A program made the translations under genes and the position numbers. The notes under the pieces were generated by a model. That model was not told where the DNA came from, searched no databases, and worked only from the letters and a program-made list of their open reading frames with translations. This document shows positions 43,513 through 52,282 of a DNA stretch of 64,000 bases, piece by piece. This stretch comes from Streptomyces chartreusis NRRL 3882. GTDB lineage: Bacteria; Actinomycetota; Actinomycetes; Streptomycetales; Streptomycetaceae. The stretch is from NCBI RefSeq assembly GCF_900236475.1, contig NZ_LT963352.1, positions 7,659,001 to 7,723,000 on the forward strand. The letters run 5' to 3'. How positions within the stretch are numbered: the first letter of the stretch is position 1; the number at the start of each line of letters is the position of its first letter.

Positions 43513-45225
43513 ATGAACTCCAACTACGCCGTCCCCGCCGTCGCCCTGGTCGTCGTCGCGACGGTCCTGGTCGGCGCCTTCGGCCTGCGCATCTCCCGCA
43601 CGACCTCCGACTTCTACGTCGCCTCCCGCACCGTCGGCCCCCGCCTCAACGCCGCCGCCATCAGCGGCGAGTACCTCTCCGCCGCCTCCTTCCTGGGTAT
43701 AGCGGGCCTGGTCCTGGTCCAGGGGCCCGACATGCTCTGGTACCCGGTCGGCTACACCGCCGGCTACCTGGTCCTGCTCCTCTTCGTCGCGGCCCCGCTG
43801 CGTCGCTCCGGCGCCTACACCCTCCCCGACTTCGCGGAGGCCCGCCTCGCCTCCCAGGCCGTGCGGCGGCTGGCCGGTGCCTTCGTCGTCGGTGTCGGCT
43901 GGCTGTATCTGCTGCCCCAGCTCCAGGGCGCGGGACTCACCCTGACCGTGCTGACCGGGGCGCCCGACTGGCTCGGCGGAGTGATCGTCGCCGTCGTCGT
44001 GACCGCCACCGTCGCCGCCGGCGGCATGCGCAGCATCACCTTCGTCCAGGCCTTCCAGTACTGGCTGAAGCTCACCGCGCTGCTCGTCCCCGCCCTGTTC
44101 CTGGTCCTCGCCTGGCAGAGCGACGGAGCTCCCCGCCACGCCTTCGACGAACCGGCCACCTTCCGCGAGCAGCGCGTCGTCCGCGTCGGCGACAGCATCG
44201 ACCTGAAACTGGACCGGCCCCTCACCGTCACGGTCACCGGCACCGTGGACGGCCGTACGCACACCGGTACCCGCCTCGATCTCCCCGCCGGCACCCACCG
44301 CGTCGAACGCGGCACCCGGCTCACGTTCGCCGAGGGGGCGGCCGTCCCCGAGGCGCAGCGCAGCGGCGGCGGCGACCTGTCGCCCGCACAGGCCGAGAGC
44401 CGCGAGGAACGCCCGCTGTACGCCACGTACGGGCTGATCCTCGCCACGTTCCTCGGCACCATGGGCCTGCCGCACGTCGTGGTCCGCTTCTACACCAGCC
44501 CGCACGGCGTCGCGGCCCGCCGCACCACCGTCGTGGTCCTCGGCCTGGTCGGCGCCTTCTACCTCCTGCCACCCCTCTACGGCGCCCTCGGCCGCCTCTA
44601 CGCACCCGAACTCACCCTCACCGGCGACACGGACGCCGCCGTCCTTCTGCTGCCCGACCGCATCATCGGGGGAGTGGGCGGCGACCTCCTGGGCGCGCTG
44701 GTGGCGGGCGGCGCCTTCGCCGCGTTCCTGTCCACGGCCTCGGGGCTCACCATGGCCGTCGCGGGCGTGCTCACCCAGGACGTCCTGCCCGCGCGCGGCG
44801 TACGGCACTTCCGGCTCGGGACCGTCCTCGCGATGGCCATGCCGCTCGCGGCGAGCGTCCTGGTCGGCGGGCTCCCGGTGGCCGACGCGGTGGGGCTCGC
44901 CTTCGCCGTGTCCGCGTCGTCGTTCTGCCCGCTGCTCGTCCTCGGCATCTGGTGGCGGCGGCTCACCCCGCCCGGCGCGGCCGCCGGCATGCTGGTCGGC
45001 GGCGGCTCGGCCCTGCTCGCCGTCGCCGCGACCATGGCGGGCTACCCGGGAAAGGGCGCGCTGCACGCCCTGCTCGCCTGGCCCGCGCTCTGGTCGGTGC
45101 CGCTGGGCTTCCTCACCATGATCCTGGTGTCCCTGGCCACCCCCGGCCGGGTGCCGCCGGCCACGGCGGCGGTCCTGGCCCGGTTCCACCTGCCCGAGGA
45201 ACTGCGCACGGAGGTGACGGCATGA
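43513..45225 (+). CDS. Sodium/solute symporter (SSS family, ActP-like)
   Basis: A 570-residue transporter with about 13 helices. ASRTVGPRLNAAAISGEYLSAASFLGIAG and the AFAAFLSTASGLTMAVAGVL sodium-site region are typical of the acetate/monocarboxylate branch (ActP, MctC). Between helices 6 and 7 there is an insert of about 100 residues (DEPATFREQRVVRVGDSIDL...) rich in beta-type repeats, probably outside the cell. It is coupled to the LytS gene (ATGA overlap) and to a LytTR regulator, so it probably imports a small carboxylate that the kinase senses. Confidence 0.9.
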   Translation: MNSNYAVPAVALVVVATVLVGAFGLRISRTTSDFYVASRTVGPRLNAAAISGEYLSAASFLGIAGLVLVQGPDMLWYPVGYTAGYLVLLLFVAAPLRRSGAYTLPDFAEARLASQAVRRLAGAFVVGVGWLYLLPQLQGAGLTLTVLTGAPDWLGGVIVAVVVTATVAAGGMRSITFVQAFQYWLKLTALLVPALFLVLAWQSDGAPRHAFDEPATFREQRVVRVGDSIDLKLDRPLTVTVTGTVDGRTHTGTRLDLPAGTHRVERGTRLTFAEGAAVPEAQRSGGGDLSPAQAESREERPLYATYGLILATFLGTMGLPHVVVRFYTSPHGVAARRTTVVVLGLVGAFYLLPPLYGALGRLYAPELTLTGDTDAAVLLLPDRIIGGVGGDLLGALVAGGAFAAFLSTASGLTMAVAGVLTQDVLPARGVRHFRLGTVLAMAMPLAASVLVGGLPVADAVGLAFAVSASSFCPLLVLGIWWRRLTPPGAAAGMLVGGGSALLAVAATMAGYPGKGALHALLAWPALWSVPLGFLTMILVSLATPGRVPPATAAVLARFHLPEELRTEVTA

Positions 45226-46436
45226 GCGGATTCCTGGCCGGCCTGTGCGTCGCCGTGCTCCCGGTCCTGGCCGTGGGAGTCTGGCTGGGCCGCCGCACGG
45301 CACGCCCCAAGAGCCTCGGCGGCCTGGGCACCCCCGTCGAACACGCCACCTTCGAGACCCTGCACACCGCCTCCCTCGCCGCACCCCCGCTGCGGGCCGG
45401 GCTGACGGAGGAGACGGCCCGCAAGTCCGCCCGCAAACTGCGCTCCCTGCTCGGCACGGACGCCCTCTGCCTGACCGACCGCAAGCAGGTCCTGGTCTGG
45501 GACGGCGACGGCGCCCACCACCGCAGCGAGATCATGGGGCGCCTCGCCGGACCTCTGGAGACCGGCCGCGGCGAGGCCTTCCAGCTGACCTGCGACCTCC
45601 TCGACTGCCCGGTGCGCTGGGCGGTCGTCGCCCCGCTCACCGTCGACGACCGGGTGCACGGCGCCCTCGTCGCCTGCGCGCCCCGCGAGTCCGCGGTCCT
45701 CGTCCGGGCGGCCGGCGAGGTGGCCCGCTGGGTGTCCGTACAGCTGGAGCTGGCGGATCTGGACCAGTCTCGCACCCGCCTCATCGAGGCCGAGATCAAG
45801 GCGCTGCGGGCTCAGATATCCCCGCACTTCATCTTCAACTCGCTCGCGGTGATCGCCTCGTTCGTCCGGACCGACCCCGAGCGTGCCCGCGAACTGCTCC
45901 TGGAATTCGCCGACTTCACCCGCTACTCGTTCCGCCGGCACGGCGACTTCACCACGCTCGCCGACGAACTGCACGCCATCGACCACTATCTGGCGCTCGT
46001 GCGGGCACGCTTCGGCGACCGCCTCTCCGTCACCCTCCAGATCGCCCCGGAGGTGCTGCCCGTCGCCCTGCCCTTCCTGTGTCTCCAGCCGCTCGTCGAG
46101 AACGCCGTCAAGCACGGCTTGGAGGGCAAGGCGGTGTCCTCGGGCAAGTGCCACATCCAGATCACCGCCCAGGACGCGGGTGCCGAGGCCCTGGTCGTCA
46201 TCGAGGACGACGGCGCCGGCATGGACCCCGACCTGCTCGGCCGCATCCTGGCCCGCGAGGTCAGCCCCTCGGGCGGCATAGGGCTCTCCAACGTCGACGA
46301 CCGGCTCCGCCAGGTCTACGGCGACGACCACGGCCTCGTCATCGAGACCGCCATGGGCGCGGGCATGAAGATCACCGTCCGGCTTCCCAAGTACCAGCCG
46401 GGCGTGCATTCGGCCGGACGGCTGACCCGGGAGTGA
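45222..46436 (+). CDS. LytS-type sensor histidine kinase
   Basis: A 404-residue kinase with one N-terminal helix (residues 3-24), a GAF-like domain (about 60-190) and a His_kinase (LytS) domain: IKALRAQISPHFIFNSLAVI (phosphoacceptor His and N-x), LPFLCLQPLVENAVKHGLEG (N box), VIEDDGAGMD and SGGIGLSNVDDRLRQVYG (G boxes). Its start overlaps the symporter stop as ATGA. Partner of the LytTR regulator encoded first in the operon; the transporter between them may share its signal. Confidence 0.92.
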   Translation: MSGFLAGLCVAVLPVLAVGVWLGRRTARPKSLGGLGTPVEHATFETLHTASLAAPPLRAGLTEETARKSARKLRSLLGTDALCLTDRKQVLVWDGDGAHHRSEIMGRLAGPLETGRGEAFQLTCDLLDCPVRWAVVAPLTVDDRVHGALVACAPRESAVLVRAAGEVARWVSVQLELADLDQSRTRLIEAEIKALRAQISPHFIFNSLAVIASFVRTDPERARELLLEFADFTRYSFRRHGDFTTLADELHAIDHYLALVRARFGDRLSVTLQIAPEVLPVALPFLCLQPLVENAVKHGLEGKAVSSGKCHIQITAQDAGAEALVVIEDDGAGMDPDLLGRILAREVSPSGGIGLSNVDDRLRQVYGDDHGLVIETAMGAGMKITVRLPKYQPGVHSAGRLTRE

Positions 46437-46440
46437 GTCC

Positions 46441-46620
46441 TCAGGTGCTCTTCGTGGTGACCACCATCCCGAGGGTGATCAGGCCCAGGACGACCCAGCC
46501 GAACCACAGCCAGCCGTTGCTGCCCAGCGCCACCGTGTAGGCCGTCACCAGGACGAGGCCGCCGACGGTGACGACTCCCATGGTCTTCGTCGCGTTCGAA
46601 CCGTTCGTGGAACCGGGCAT
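46441..46620 (-). CDS. Small two-helix membrane protein
   Basis: A 59-residue protein with two hydrophobic segments (VVTVGGLVLVTAYTVALGS and WLWFGWVVLGLITLGMVV). GAGGAGGGTG lies 5 nt before the ATG and overlaps the end of the kinase gene, so it is coupled to the kinase. No family is recognised. It converges on the LytS gene, 4 bp away. Confidence 0.7.
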   Translation of the reverse strand: MPGSTNGSNATKTMGVVTVGGLVLVTAYTVALGSNGWLWFGWVVLGLITLGMVVTTKST

Positions 46621-46633
46621 CGCAACACCCTCC

Positions 46634-48460
46634 TCATGGTTCTGTCCCCTCCATGGTGCCCCCGTTCTGCCTCCTGACGGTGCAGACGACGACATGAGTA
46701 CCGGATTTCCAGGGTCCGTCGCTGGTCCACGAACCCGCTTCGTAGACGGACGGGTCGAAGCCGTAGTCGCGCGGCGCCACCTCCCGGGCGCATGCCGCGT
46801 CCGACGAGGTCCGCGCCTCGGCGAGCGTCACATCGGCGCCCAGTCGGGTGAACCCCAGCACCTGCTGGTCGTACCGCCCGCCGCACGGCACCAGCCGCGC
46901 CTCCCGGTTCGAACGGACGTCCAGGCAGTCCCGCTTCTGCATGGTCGCGGTGTCGGCGAACGGCGTACCGAACCTACGTCGCTCCCCGAGCGGCCCGTAC
47001 AGCGGCCCGTGCGCGCCCAGCACCAGGCAGGCGGTGCGCCGCCCCGCCGCCTCGAACCCGGCGCCGCTCGGCACGACGGCGTGGCTGCGGACATCGGCGA
47101 GCCGGTCCCGCAGCTCCCGGGTCAGCTCCTCGCACCGGACCGGTCCCAGCTTCCGCGCCTCGTCCGGCGAGGCCGCCTCGGCGAACGCCACCACCTGCCC
47201 GTCGGGCGCCTGGTCCCGGCAGGTCGGGTCCAGGGAGAGCCGGGGCGTGCCGGCGAACCGGGTCCCGCCCGGCCAGTCCGCGAGCACACAGTCCCCGTCC
47301 GCGAGCGGCTTCCCCAGCCCCACGGCCTCCCCGTACGGCCGGGCCGTCCCACCGCCCGCCCGGTCGGCCAGCGCGTACCAGACGCCGCCGAGCGCGAGGA
47401 CCAGCCCGAGACCGCAGGCGGCGACGGCCCGGAGGGCGGGGGAGCGCCGCCTTCGCCGTGCGCCGGGCGCGGTGACGCCGGGCGTGGCGGTGACCGGTCC
47501 GGAACCGTCCGGCCCGGCCGTGGGCGCGGGCGGGGTCTCCCAGGGGGACGGCGATCCGGGATCCGTCCTGGTCCGCTCGAACGCCTCCACGTGGGGCGTG
47601 ACGAGCCCCGACAGCGCGGCCTCGGCCTCCTGGGCGGTCATCCGCAGCTCCGGATCCTTGGCGAGCAGCCCGTGCAGCACGGGTTCCAGAGCCCCGGCCC
47701 GTACCGGCGCGAGCGGCTCCTCCATGACCGCCGCGGTGAGCGCCGCCAGGTGCGACTCGCGCTCGAAGGGGCCGCGGCCCTCGACGCCGAAGTACAGCGT
47801 GCAGCCCAGGGAGAAGAGGTCGGCGGCCGGCGTCGGCGTACCGCCGGACGCACGCTCAGGCGCCAGATACCCCGCCGTGCCGACCAGCACGGACGCCCTC
47901 GTGTACCGCGTCTCACCGCCGTCCGGCTGCACGGAGATGCCGTAGTCGGTGAGCAGTACCCGCCCGTACGGTGAGCCCGCGCGGTCCGGCGCGAGCAGGA
48001 TGTTGGCCGGCTTCACGTCCCGGTGCATCACACCCCGCTCGTGCCCCGCGGTCAGCGCGTCCAGCACGGCCAGACCGACGCGGGCACACTCGGCCGGGGC
48101 GAGCGGCCCGCGCCGGGTCACCAGCTCCCGCAGGTCGACGGCGCCCGCCACGTACTCCATGACGATCCACGGCAGCCCCTCGTGCTCCAGCACGTCGTGC
48201 ACCGTCACCACGTGCGGGTGTCCGCGCAGCCCGGCCGCGTGCCGGGCCTCCGCCCGGGCCCGGGCGACCCGCGCCTCCCTCTCGTTTCCGGCTTCGGCCG
48301 GGTCGCGGAACACGATCTCCTTGAGCGCGACCTCGCAGGCGAGTTTCTGGTCGTGGGCGAGCCAGACGTGCCCCATGCCGCCGCTGCCGAGCCGGCGCAG
48401 CAGCAGATAACGGCCGGCGATGATCCGGCCCGCTCCCGACCTCGGTGATCCTGAGGACAT
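46634..48460 (-). CDS. Membrane Ser/Thr protein kinase (PknB type)
   Basis: A 608-residue receptor-type kinase. The kinase domain covers about 17-275: GSGGMGHVW glycine loop, VALKEI (catalytic Lys), MHRDVKPANI and TDYGIS, where the usual DFG is DYG, then GTAGYLAPE. A Pro-rich linker leads to one transmembrane helix (AVAACGLGLVLALGGVWYAL, about 352-371) and an extracellular domain of about 220 residues with paired cysteines and no PASTA repeats. It is cotranscribed with a PASTA lipoprotein gene 33 bp upstream. Confidence 0.92.
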   Translation of the reverse strand: MSSGSPRSGAGRIIAGRYLLLRRLGSGGMGHVWLAHDQKLACEVALKEIVFRDPAEAGNEREARVARARAEARHAAGLRGHPHVVTVHDVLEHEGLPWIVMEYVAGAVDLRELVTRRGPLAPAECARVGLAVLDALTAGHERGVMHRDVKPANILLAPDRAGSPYGRVLLTDYGISVQPDGGETRYTRASVLVGTAGYLAPERASGGTPTPAADLFSLGCTLYFGVEGRGPFERESHLAALTAAVMEEPLAPVRAGALEPVLHGLLAKDPELRMTAQEAEAALSGLVTPHVEAFERTRTDPGSPSPWETPPAPTAGPDGSGPVTATPGVTAPGARRRRRSPALRAVAACGLGLVLALGGVWYALADRAGGGTARPYGEAVGLGKPLADGDCVLADWPGGTRFAGTPRLSLDPTCRDQAPDGQVVAFAEAASPDEARKLGPVRCEELTRELRDRLADVRSHAVVPSGAGFEAAGRRTACLVLGAHGPLYGPLGERRRFGTPFADTATMQKRDCLDVRSNREARLVPCGGRYDQQVLGFTRLGADVTLAEARTSSDAACAREVAPRDYGFDPSVYEAGSWTSDGPWKSGTHVVVCTVRRQNGGTMEGTEP

Positions 48461-48493
48461 CCGGTGACTCCAGGGTTCGGCGGGGGTGCGGTC

Positions 48494-49831
48494 CTAGACA
48501 TTGGTGCTCGGGGTGGGCGGGGTGGTCGCCGGAGCGCTGGACGCGGGGGCAGTCGTCACAGGGGCAGTCGTCGCCGGAGCGCTGGACGCGGGCGTGCTGT
48601 TCGTCGGCGGCGGCGCGCTGCTCGTGACCGGTGCACCTGTGGGAGGCGAGACAGTCGCCGGGGGAGGCGAACCGGTGACCCGCGGGGGAGCCGAGCTGGT
48701 GACCTGCGGAGGTGAGCCGGTCGCCGTGGGCGGTGTGCTGCTCCTGGGCGCGGCGCTCGCCTCAGACGGCGGCGCGGAGCTGGGCGGCGCCTTCGACGGG
48801 GACTGACGGGAAGGCGTGGGCCCGGTACTCGTCGGAGGCCTGGAGCCGACAGGGGGAGCGGAGGACGCCGATGGCGCGGGTGCCGACGTACGCCGCCCCT
48901 CCGTCCCCGGCTCCGCCGCCACGCTCAGCGTCACATACGCCCCGAACCGCAGCTCGACACCCGCTCCCGGGTCGGACGCGATGACCCGCGCACGGTCCGG
49001 AGGCGGCCCCCCGCCCCTGAACGCGACCGCAAGCCCCGCATCGGCCAGCCGCCGGCTCGCCTCCCCGAACGTCGTCCCGGCGAGACGCGGCACGGCCCGC
49101 CGCTCCGTCGCGTCGAACCCGGCGTCGGCCTCACCGGTCGTGCCGACGGGCCGCTCGATGCCCCGGCCGGGGTCCTGGACGTCGACGAGGGCGATGCGCT
49201 CCAGCTTCCGGGGAGCGGGCCGTACGACCACCACCTCGGCACGGTCGTATCCCCGCCACTTCTCGTTGCCGTCCCCGAACGTGACGGATATCCGGCTCGT
49301 GTCGCCCTCGAAGGGCCGCAGCGGATTTCCGCACGAACATTTGACCGACGGGAGCCCCTGCTCGTCGACGAGAATCGCGATTCCCGCCTGGAGCAGGGCA
49401 CGGAAGGGAACGGCCTTTCCCTTTTTGTAGTCGTGGTTCAGTGCGAGGGTGTCGTGACGCAGGAGAACCGGTGTGAGCCGGTCGAGATATCCCGGAATCT
49501 CGTCCGTGCGGAGGTCGAGGGCGGCCGCCCACACCCGCGCCTTACGGGCGTTCCGCGGCGCGGTGAGGAACCGCTTCAGCCGCTCGACATCACAGATCCC
49601 CGGCTGCTTCGTCCCTCCGTACAGCCCAGGCGTGTCCCCCTGCTGCAGGCCACCCGGCACGGCCCGCGACCGCACCTGCCCGTCCCGGCCGAGCCCGCTG
49701 TCCTCGGCGAAGAAGGGCGCCAGGGACGGAACTCCCGCGGCGACCGCCTTCACCTCGAACAAGGACCCGCCCGAATCGCACCCCCCGAGAGCCAGCAGAA
49801 AAGCGACCAGGACAGCGAACCTCCGCATCAC
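48494..49831 (-). CDS. Lipoprotein with DUF6777 and PASTA domains
   Basis: A 445-residue predicted lipoprotein. The signal ends in the lipobox LGGC (Cys18). A DUF6777 domain follows (about 70-180; DVERLKRFLTAPRNARKARVW, LRHDTLALNHDYKKGKAVPF, KCSCGNPLRPF), then one PASTA domain (about 262-325; VPRLAGTTFGEASRRLADAG) and a Ser/Thr/Pro tail of 120 residues. PASTA domains bind cell-wall fragments. It precedes a kinase that lacks PASTA by 33 bp, so it may be the kinase's sensory partner. Confidence 0.88.
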   Translation of the reverse strand: MMRRFAVLVAFLLALGGCDSGGSLFEVKAVAAGVPSLAPFFAEDSGLGRDGQVRSRAVPGGLQQGDTPGLYGGTKQPGICDVERLKRFLTAPRNARKARVWAAALDLRTDEIPGYLDRLTPVLLRHDTLALNHDYKKGKAVPFRALLQAGIAILVDEQGLPSVKCSCGNPLRPFEGDTSRISVTFGDGNEKWRGYDRAEVVVVRPAPRKLERIALVDVQDPGRGIERPVGTTGEADAGFDATERRAVPRLAGTTFGEASRRLADAGLAVAFRGGGPPPDRARVIASDPGAGVELRFGAYVTLSVAAEPGTEGRRTSAPAPSASSAPPVGSRPPTSTGPTPSRQSPSKAPPSSAPPSEASAAPRSSTPPTATGSPPQVTSSAPPRVTGSPPPATVSPPTGAPVTSSAPPPTNSTPASSAPATTAPVTTAPASSAPATTPPTPSTNV

Positions 49832-49949
49832 CGCTCCCCCCTGCGGTTCCCCCGACGCGTTTCATGCTACTGAAGGAAAATGCTATTCAGCCGCGTTGTG
49901 GAGAAAGAGCAGAGCGAGGATGAACGGGCGCCTTGAGGCGGGGGAAAAG

Positions 49950-50900
49950 TCAGTTCCCGCGCGCGTGCAGCGAGCTCAAATAGGCGTTGTAAGCCTCGAG
50001 TTCCTTGTCCCCGTCGCGGTCGGCGGCCCGGTCCTCGCGCCTGGCCTGCCGCTGGTCCGAGGCGTACCACTGGAACAGCAGCGCGACCAGCACCAGCACG
50101 GACGGGATCTCGCTGAACGCCCAGGCGATGCCGCCCGCCGCGTTCTGGTCGGAGAGCGCCTCGATGCCGAGCGAGGCGGGCGGGTTCTTGAACGTCTCGA
50201 CCATCGGCTCGGACGCCATCATCAGCGCGATGCCGAAGAACGCGTGGAACGGCATGCCCGCGAACAGCTCCAGCATCCGCATCAGATAGCCCGGCCGGTG
50301 CGGGCCCGGGTCCACGCCCATGATCGGCCAGAAGAACACCAGACCGACCGCGAGGAAGTGCACCATCATCCCGATGTGCCCCGCCTTGGAGCCCATCAGG
50401 GTGTCGAACAGCGGCGTGAAGTACAGCCCGTACAGGCTCGCGATGAACAGGGGGATGGTGAACGCCGGGTGCGTGACGATCCGCATGTACCGGCTGTGCA
50501 GGAACATCAGCAGCAGCTCCCGCGGTCCCTTGCGGCCTCGCCCCGCCGTCGGCAGCGCGCGCAGCGCGAGCGTGATCGGCGCACCGAGCAGGATCAGGAT
50601 CGGCGACACCATGCTGATCACCATGTGCTGCACCATGTGCACGCTGAACATGACCATGCCGTAGTCGTTCAGCCGGGTGCACATCATGAGCACGATGCTC
50701 AGCACGCCGATGACGTAGGCGACCGTGCGCCCCACCGGCCACTTGTCCCCGCGCCGCACCAGCCGCGCGACACCCCACCCGTACAGCGCCAGTCCGGCCA
50801 GGCACGCGACGAGGAAGAACGGGTCCGCCGACCACTCCAGCCCTCGTCCCAGCGTGAACGGCGGCAGATCCATGGTCATGCCGTGCCCGCTGTGATCCAT
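49950..50900 (-). CDS. CtaG-family cytochrome c oxidase assembly protein
   Basis: A 316-residue protein with seven or so helices of the caa3_CtaG family, involved in copper insertion into cytochrome c oxidase. The start MDHSGHGMTMDLPPF carries a His/Met metal motif; conserved parts are FSVHMVQHMVISMVSPILILLGAP, THPAFTIPLFIASLYGLYFTP and PFHAFFGIALMMA. CAGGAG lies 8 nt before the ATG. A long open frame continues upstream but is not conserved. Confidence 0.9.
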   Translation of the reverse strand: MDHSGHGMTMDLPPFTLGRGLEWSADPFFLVACLAGLALYGWGVARLVRRGDKWPVGRTVAYVIGVLSIVLMMCTRLNDYGMVMFSVHMVQHMVISMVSPILILLGAPITLALRALPTAGRGRKGPRELLLMFLHSRYMRIVTHPAFTIPLFIASLYGLYFTPLFDTLMGSKAGHIGMMVHFLAVGLVFFWPIMGVDPGPHRPGYLMRMLELFAGMPFHAFFGIALMMASEPMVETFKNPPASLGIEALSDQNAAGGIAWAFSEIPSVLVLVALLFQWYASDQRQARREDRAADRDGDKELEAYNAYLSSLHARGN

Positions 50901-50957
50901 ACCGCCGGCTCCTGTTTCGTGGGGGTGTGCAGCAATGTGTCCGCCCCAAGAGTAGAA

Positions 50958-50989
50958 CCGCCCCCGGCCACACAGGTGACCGGGGGCGG
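50958..50989 (-). terminator. Hairpin after pfkA
   Basis: CCGCCCCCGG and CCGGGGGCGG are separated by 12 nt, with further pairing (CAC/GTG) in the loop. It lies 66 bp downstream of the pfkA stop and 58 bp before the CtaG start. Confidence 0.65.
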
Positions 50990-51054
50990 ACCAGGGGCGC
51001 GGACAACTGCGCGACAAGCCACACAGACCCCGCACCCGACGGATCAGCGCAGCC

Positions 51055-52080
51055 TCAGAGAACGCACTCCGCCTCTTCGTACCGATCGTCCGGCACGGTC
51101 TTCAGCGTCTCCACGGCCTCGGCCAACGGCACCATCACTATGTCGGTGCCCCGAAGGGCGGTCATCTGCCCGAACTCGCCCCGGTGCACCGCCTCCACCG
51201 CGTGCCACCCGAACCGCGTGGCCAGTACCCGGTCGTAGGCGGTCGGCGTCCCACCACGCTGCACATGCCCGAGGATCACCGGCCGGGCCTCCTTGCCGAG
51301 GCGTCCCTCCAGCTCGACCGACAGCTGACGGGCGATCCCGGCGAACCGCTCGTGCCCGTAGATGTCCTTGCCGCCCTCGTCGAACTCCATGGTCCCGGCG
51401 CGGGGCTTGGCCCCCTCCGCCGCCACCACGATCGCGAAGCGCTTGCCCGCCTCGAACCGTTCGCCGACCCGCCTGGTCAGCTCCTCTATGTCGAAGGGCC
51501 GCTCGGGTACGACGATGGCGTGCGCGCCGGCCGCCATGCCGGAGTGCAGCGCGATCCAGCCGGTGTGCCGGCCCATCACCTCCACGATCAGCACGCGCTG
51601 GTGGGACTCGGCGGTGGTCTTGAGCCGGTCGAGGGCCTCGGTCGCCACCCCCACGGCCGTGTCGAAGCCGAAGGTGACGTCCGTGACGGCGATGTCGTTG
51701 TCGATGGTCTTCGGCACGCCGACGATCGGCAGGCCGTTGTCGGACAGCAGCCGGGCAGCCTTGAGCGTGCCCTCGCCGCCGATGGGGATGATCGCGTCGA
51801 GCCCGAGTTCCTCGACGTGTCCCCTGGCCCGCTCCACGCCGTCCCGCAGGTGCTCGGGACGGACCCGGGAGGAGCCGAGGATCGTACCGCCGCGGGCGAG
51901 GATGCCACCCACCGCGTCGAGGTCGAGCTTGAGGTAGTCGCACTCCAGAAGGCCCTTCCAGCCGTCCCGGAAGCCGATGACCTCGTCGCCGTGGTCGACG
52001 ACGGCGCGGTGCACGACGGACCGGATGACGGCGTTCAGGCCGGGGCAGTCGCCGCCGGACGTGAGGACACCAATGCGCAT
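51055..52080 (-). CDS. pfkA: 6-phosphofructokinase, mixed ATP/PPi signature
   Basis: A 341-residue phosphofructokinase that phosphorylates fructose 6-phosphate in glycolysis. The start is MRIGVLTSGGDCPGLNAVIR. In the nucleotide loop it has GGEGT with the ATP-type Gly, but PKTIDND carries the Lys usual in PPi-dependent enzymes; this Gly/Lys mix is known from actinomycete ATP-PFKs such as that of S. coelicolor. Other conserved parts are MGRHTGWIA and ILGHVQRGGTPTAYDR. Probably ATP-dependent. A palindrome lies in its leader. Confidence 0.93.
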   Translation of the reverse strand: MRIGVLTSGGDCPGLNAVIRSVVHRAVVDHGDEVIGFRDGWKGLLECDYLKLDLDAVGGILARGGTILGSSRVRPEHLRDGVERARGHVEELGLDAIIPIGGEGTLKAARLLSDNGLPIVGVPKTIDNDIAVTDVTFGFDTAVGVATEALDRLKTTAESHQRVLIVEVMGRHTGWIALHSGMAAGAHAIVVPERPFDIEELTRRVGERFEAGKRFAIVVAAEGAKPRAGTMEFDEGGKDIYGHERFAGIARQLSVELEGRLGKEARPVILGHVQRGGTPTAYDRVLATRFGWHAVEAVHRGEFGQMTALRGTDIVMVPLAEAVETLKTVPDDRYEEAECVL

Positions 52081-52112
52081 AGCCCGAAAAACCTTCTCAA
52101 CGTGGGCCGGGA

Positions 52113-52130
52113 CCGGACCACATTGTCCGG
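52113..52130. promoter_or_regulatory. Inverted repeat in the pfkA leader
   Basis: CCGGAC-CACATT-GTCCGG lies 33 bp upstream of pfkA, just after the -10 box. It may be an operator or a leader hairpin. Confidence 0.4.
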
Positions 52131-52144
52131 CTCGAATCCCCGCC

Positions 52145-52150
52145 ACCCTA
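52145..52150 (-). promoter_or_regulatory. -10 box of pfkA promoter
   Basis: TAGGGT on the minus strand would start transcription about 60 nt before pfkA. The matching -35 (TTCGGT, 18-bp spacing) is weak. Confidence 0.4.
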
Positions 52151-52266
52151 GCGGCAGGAGGGGGCCGGACCGAACCGTGCGTCCGCCTGCTGGACGACCC
52201 CGCTCACCTGTGCGGATGTGCCGTCAGACGGGCTGTTGACCAGCAGGTTGACGCGTCCTTTCGGTA

Positions 52267-52281
52267 CGCTGCCGCGCAGCG
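52267..52281 (-). terminator. Short hairpin after gatD
   Basis: CGCTGC-CGC-GCAGCG abuts the gatD stop codon. It is short and lacks a T-run, so termination is only possible. Confidence 0.35.
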
Positions 52282-52282
52282 C

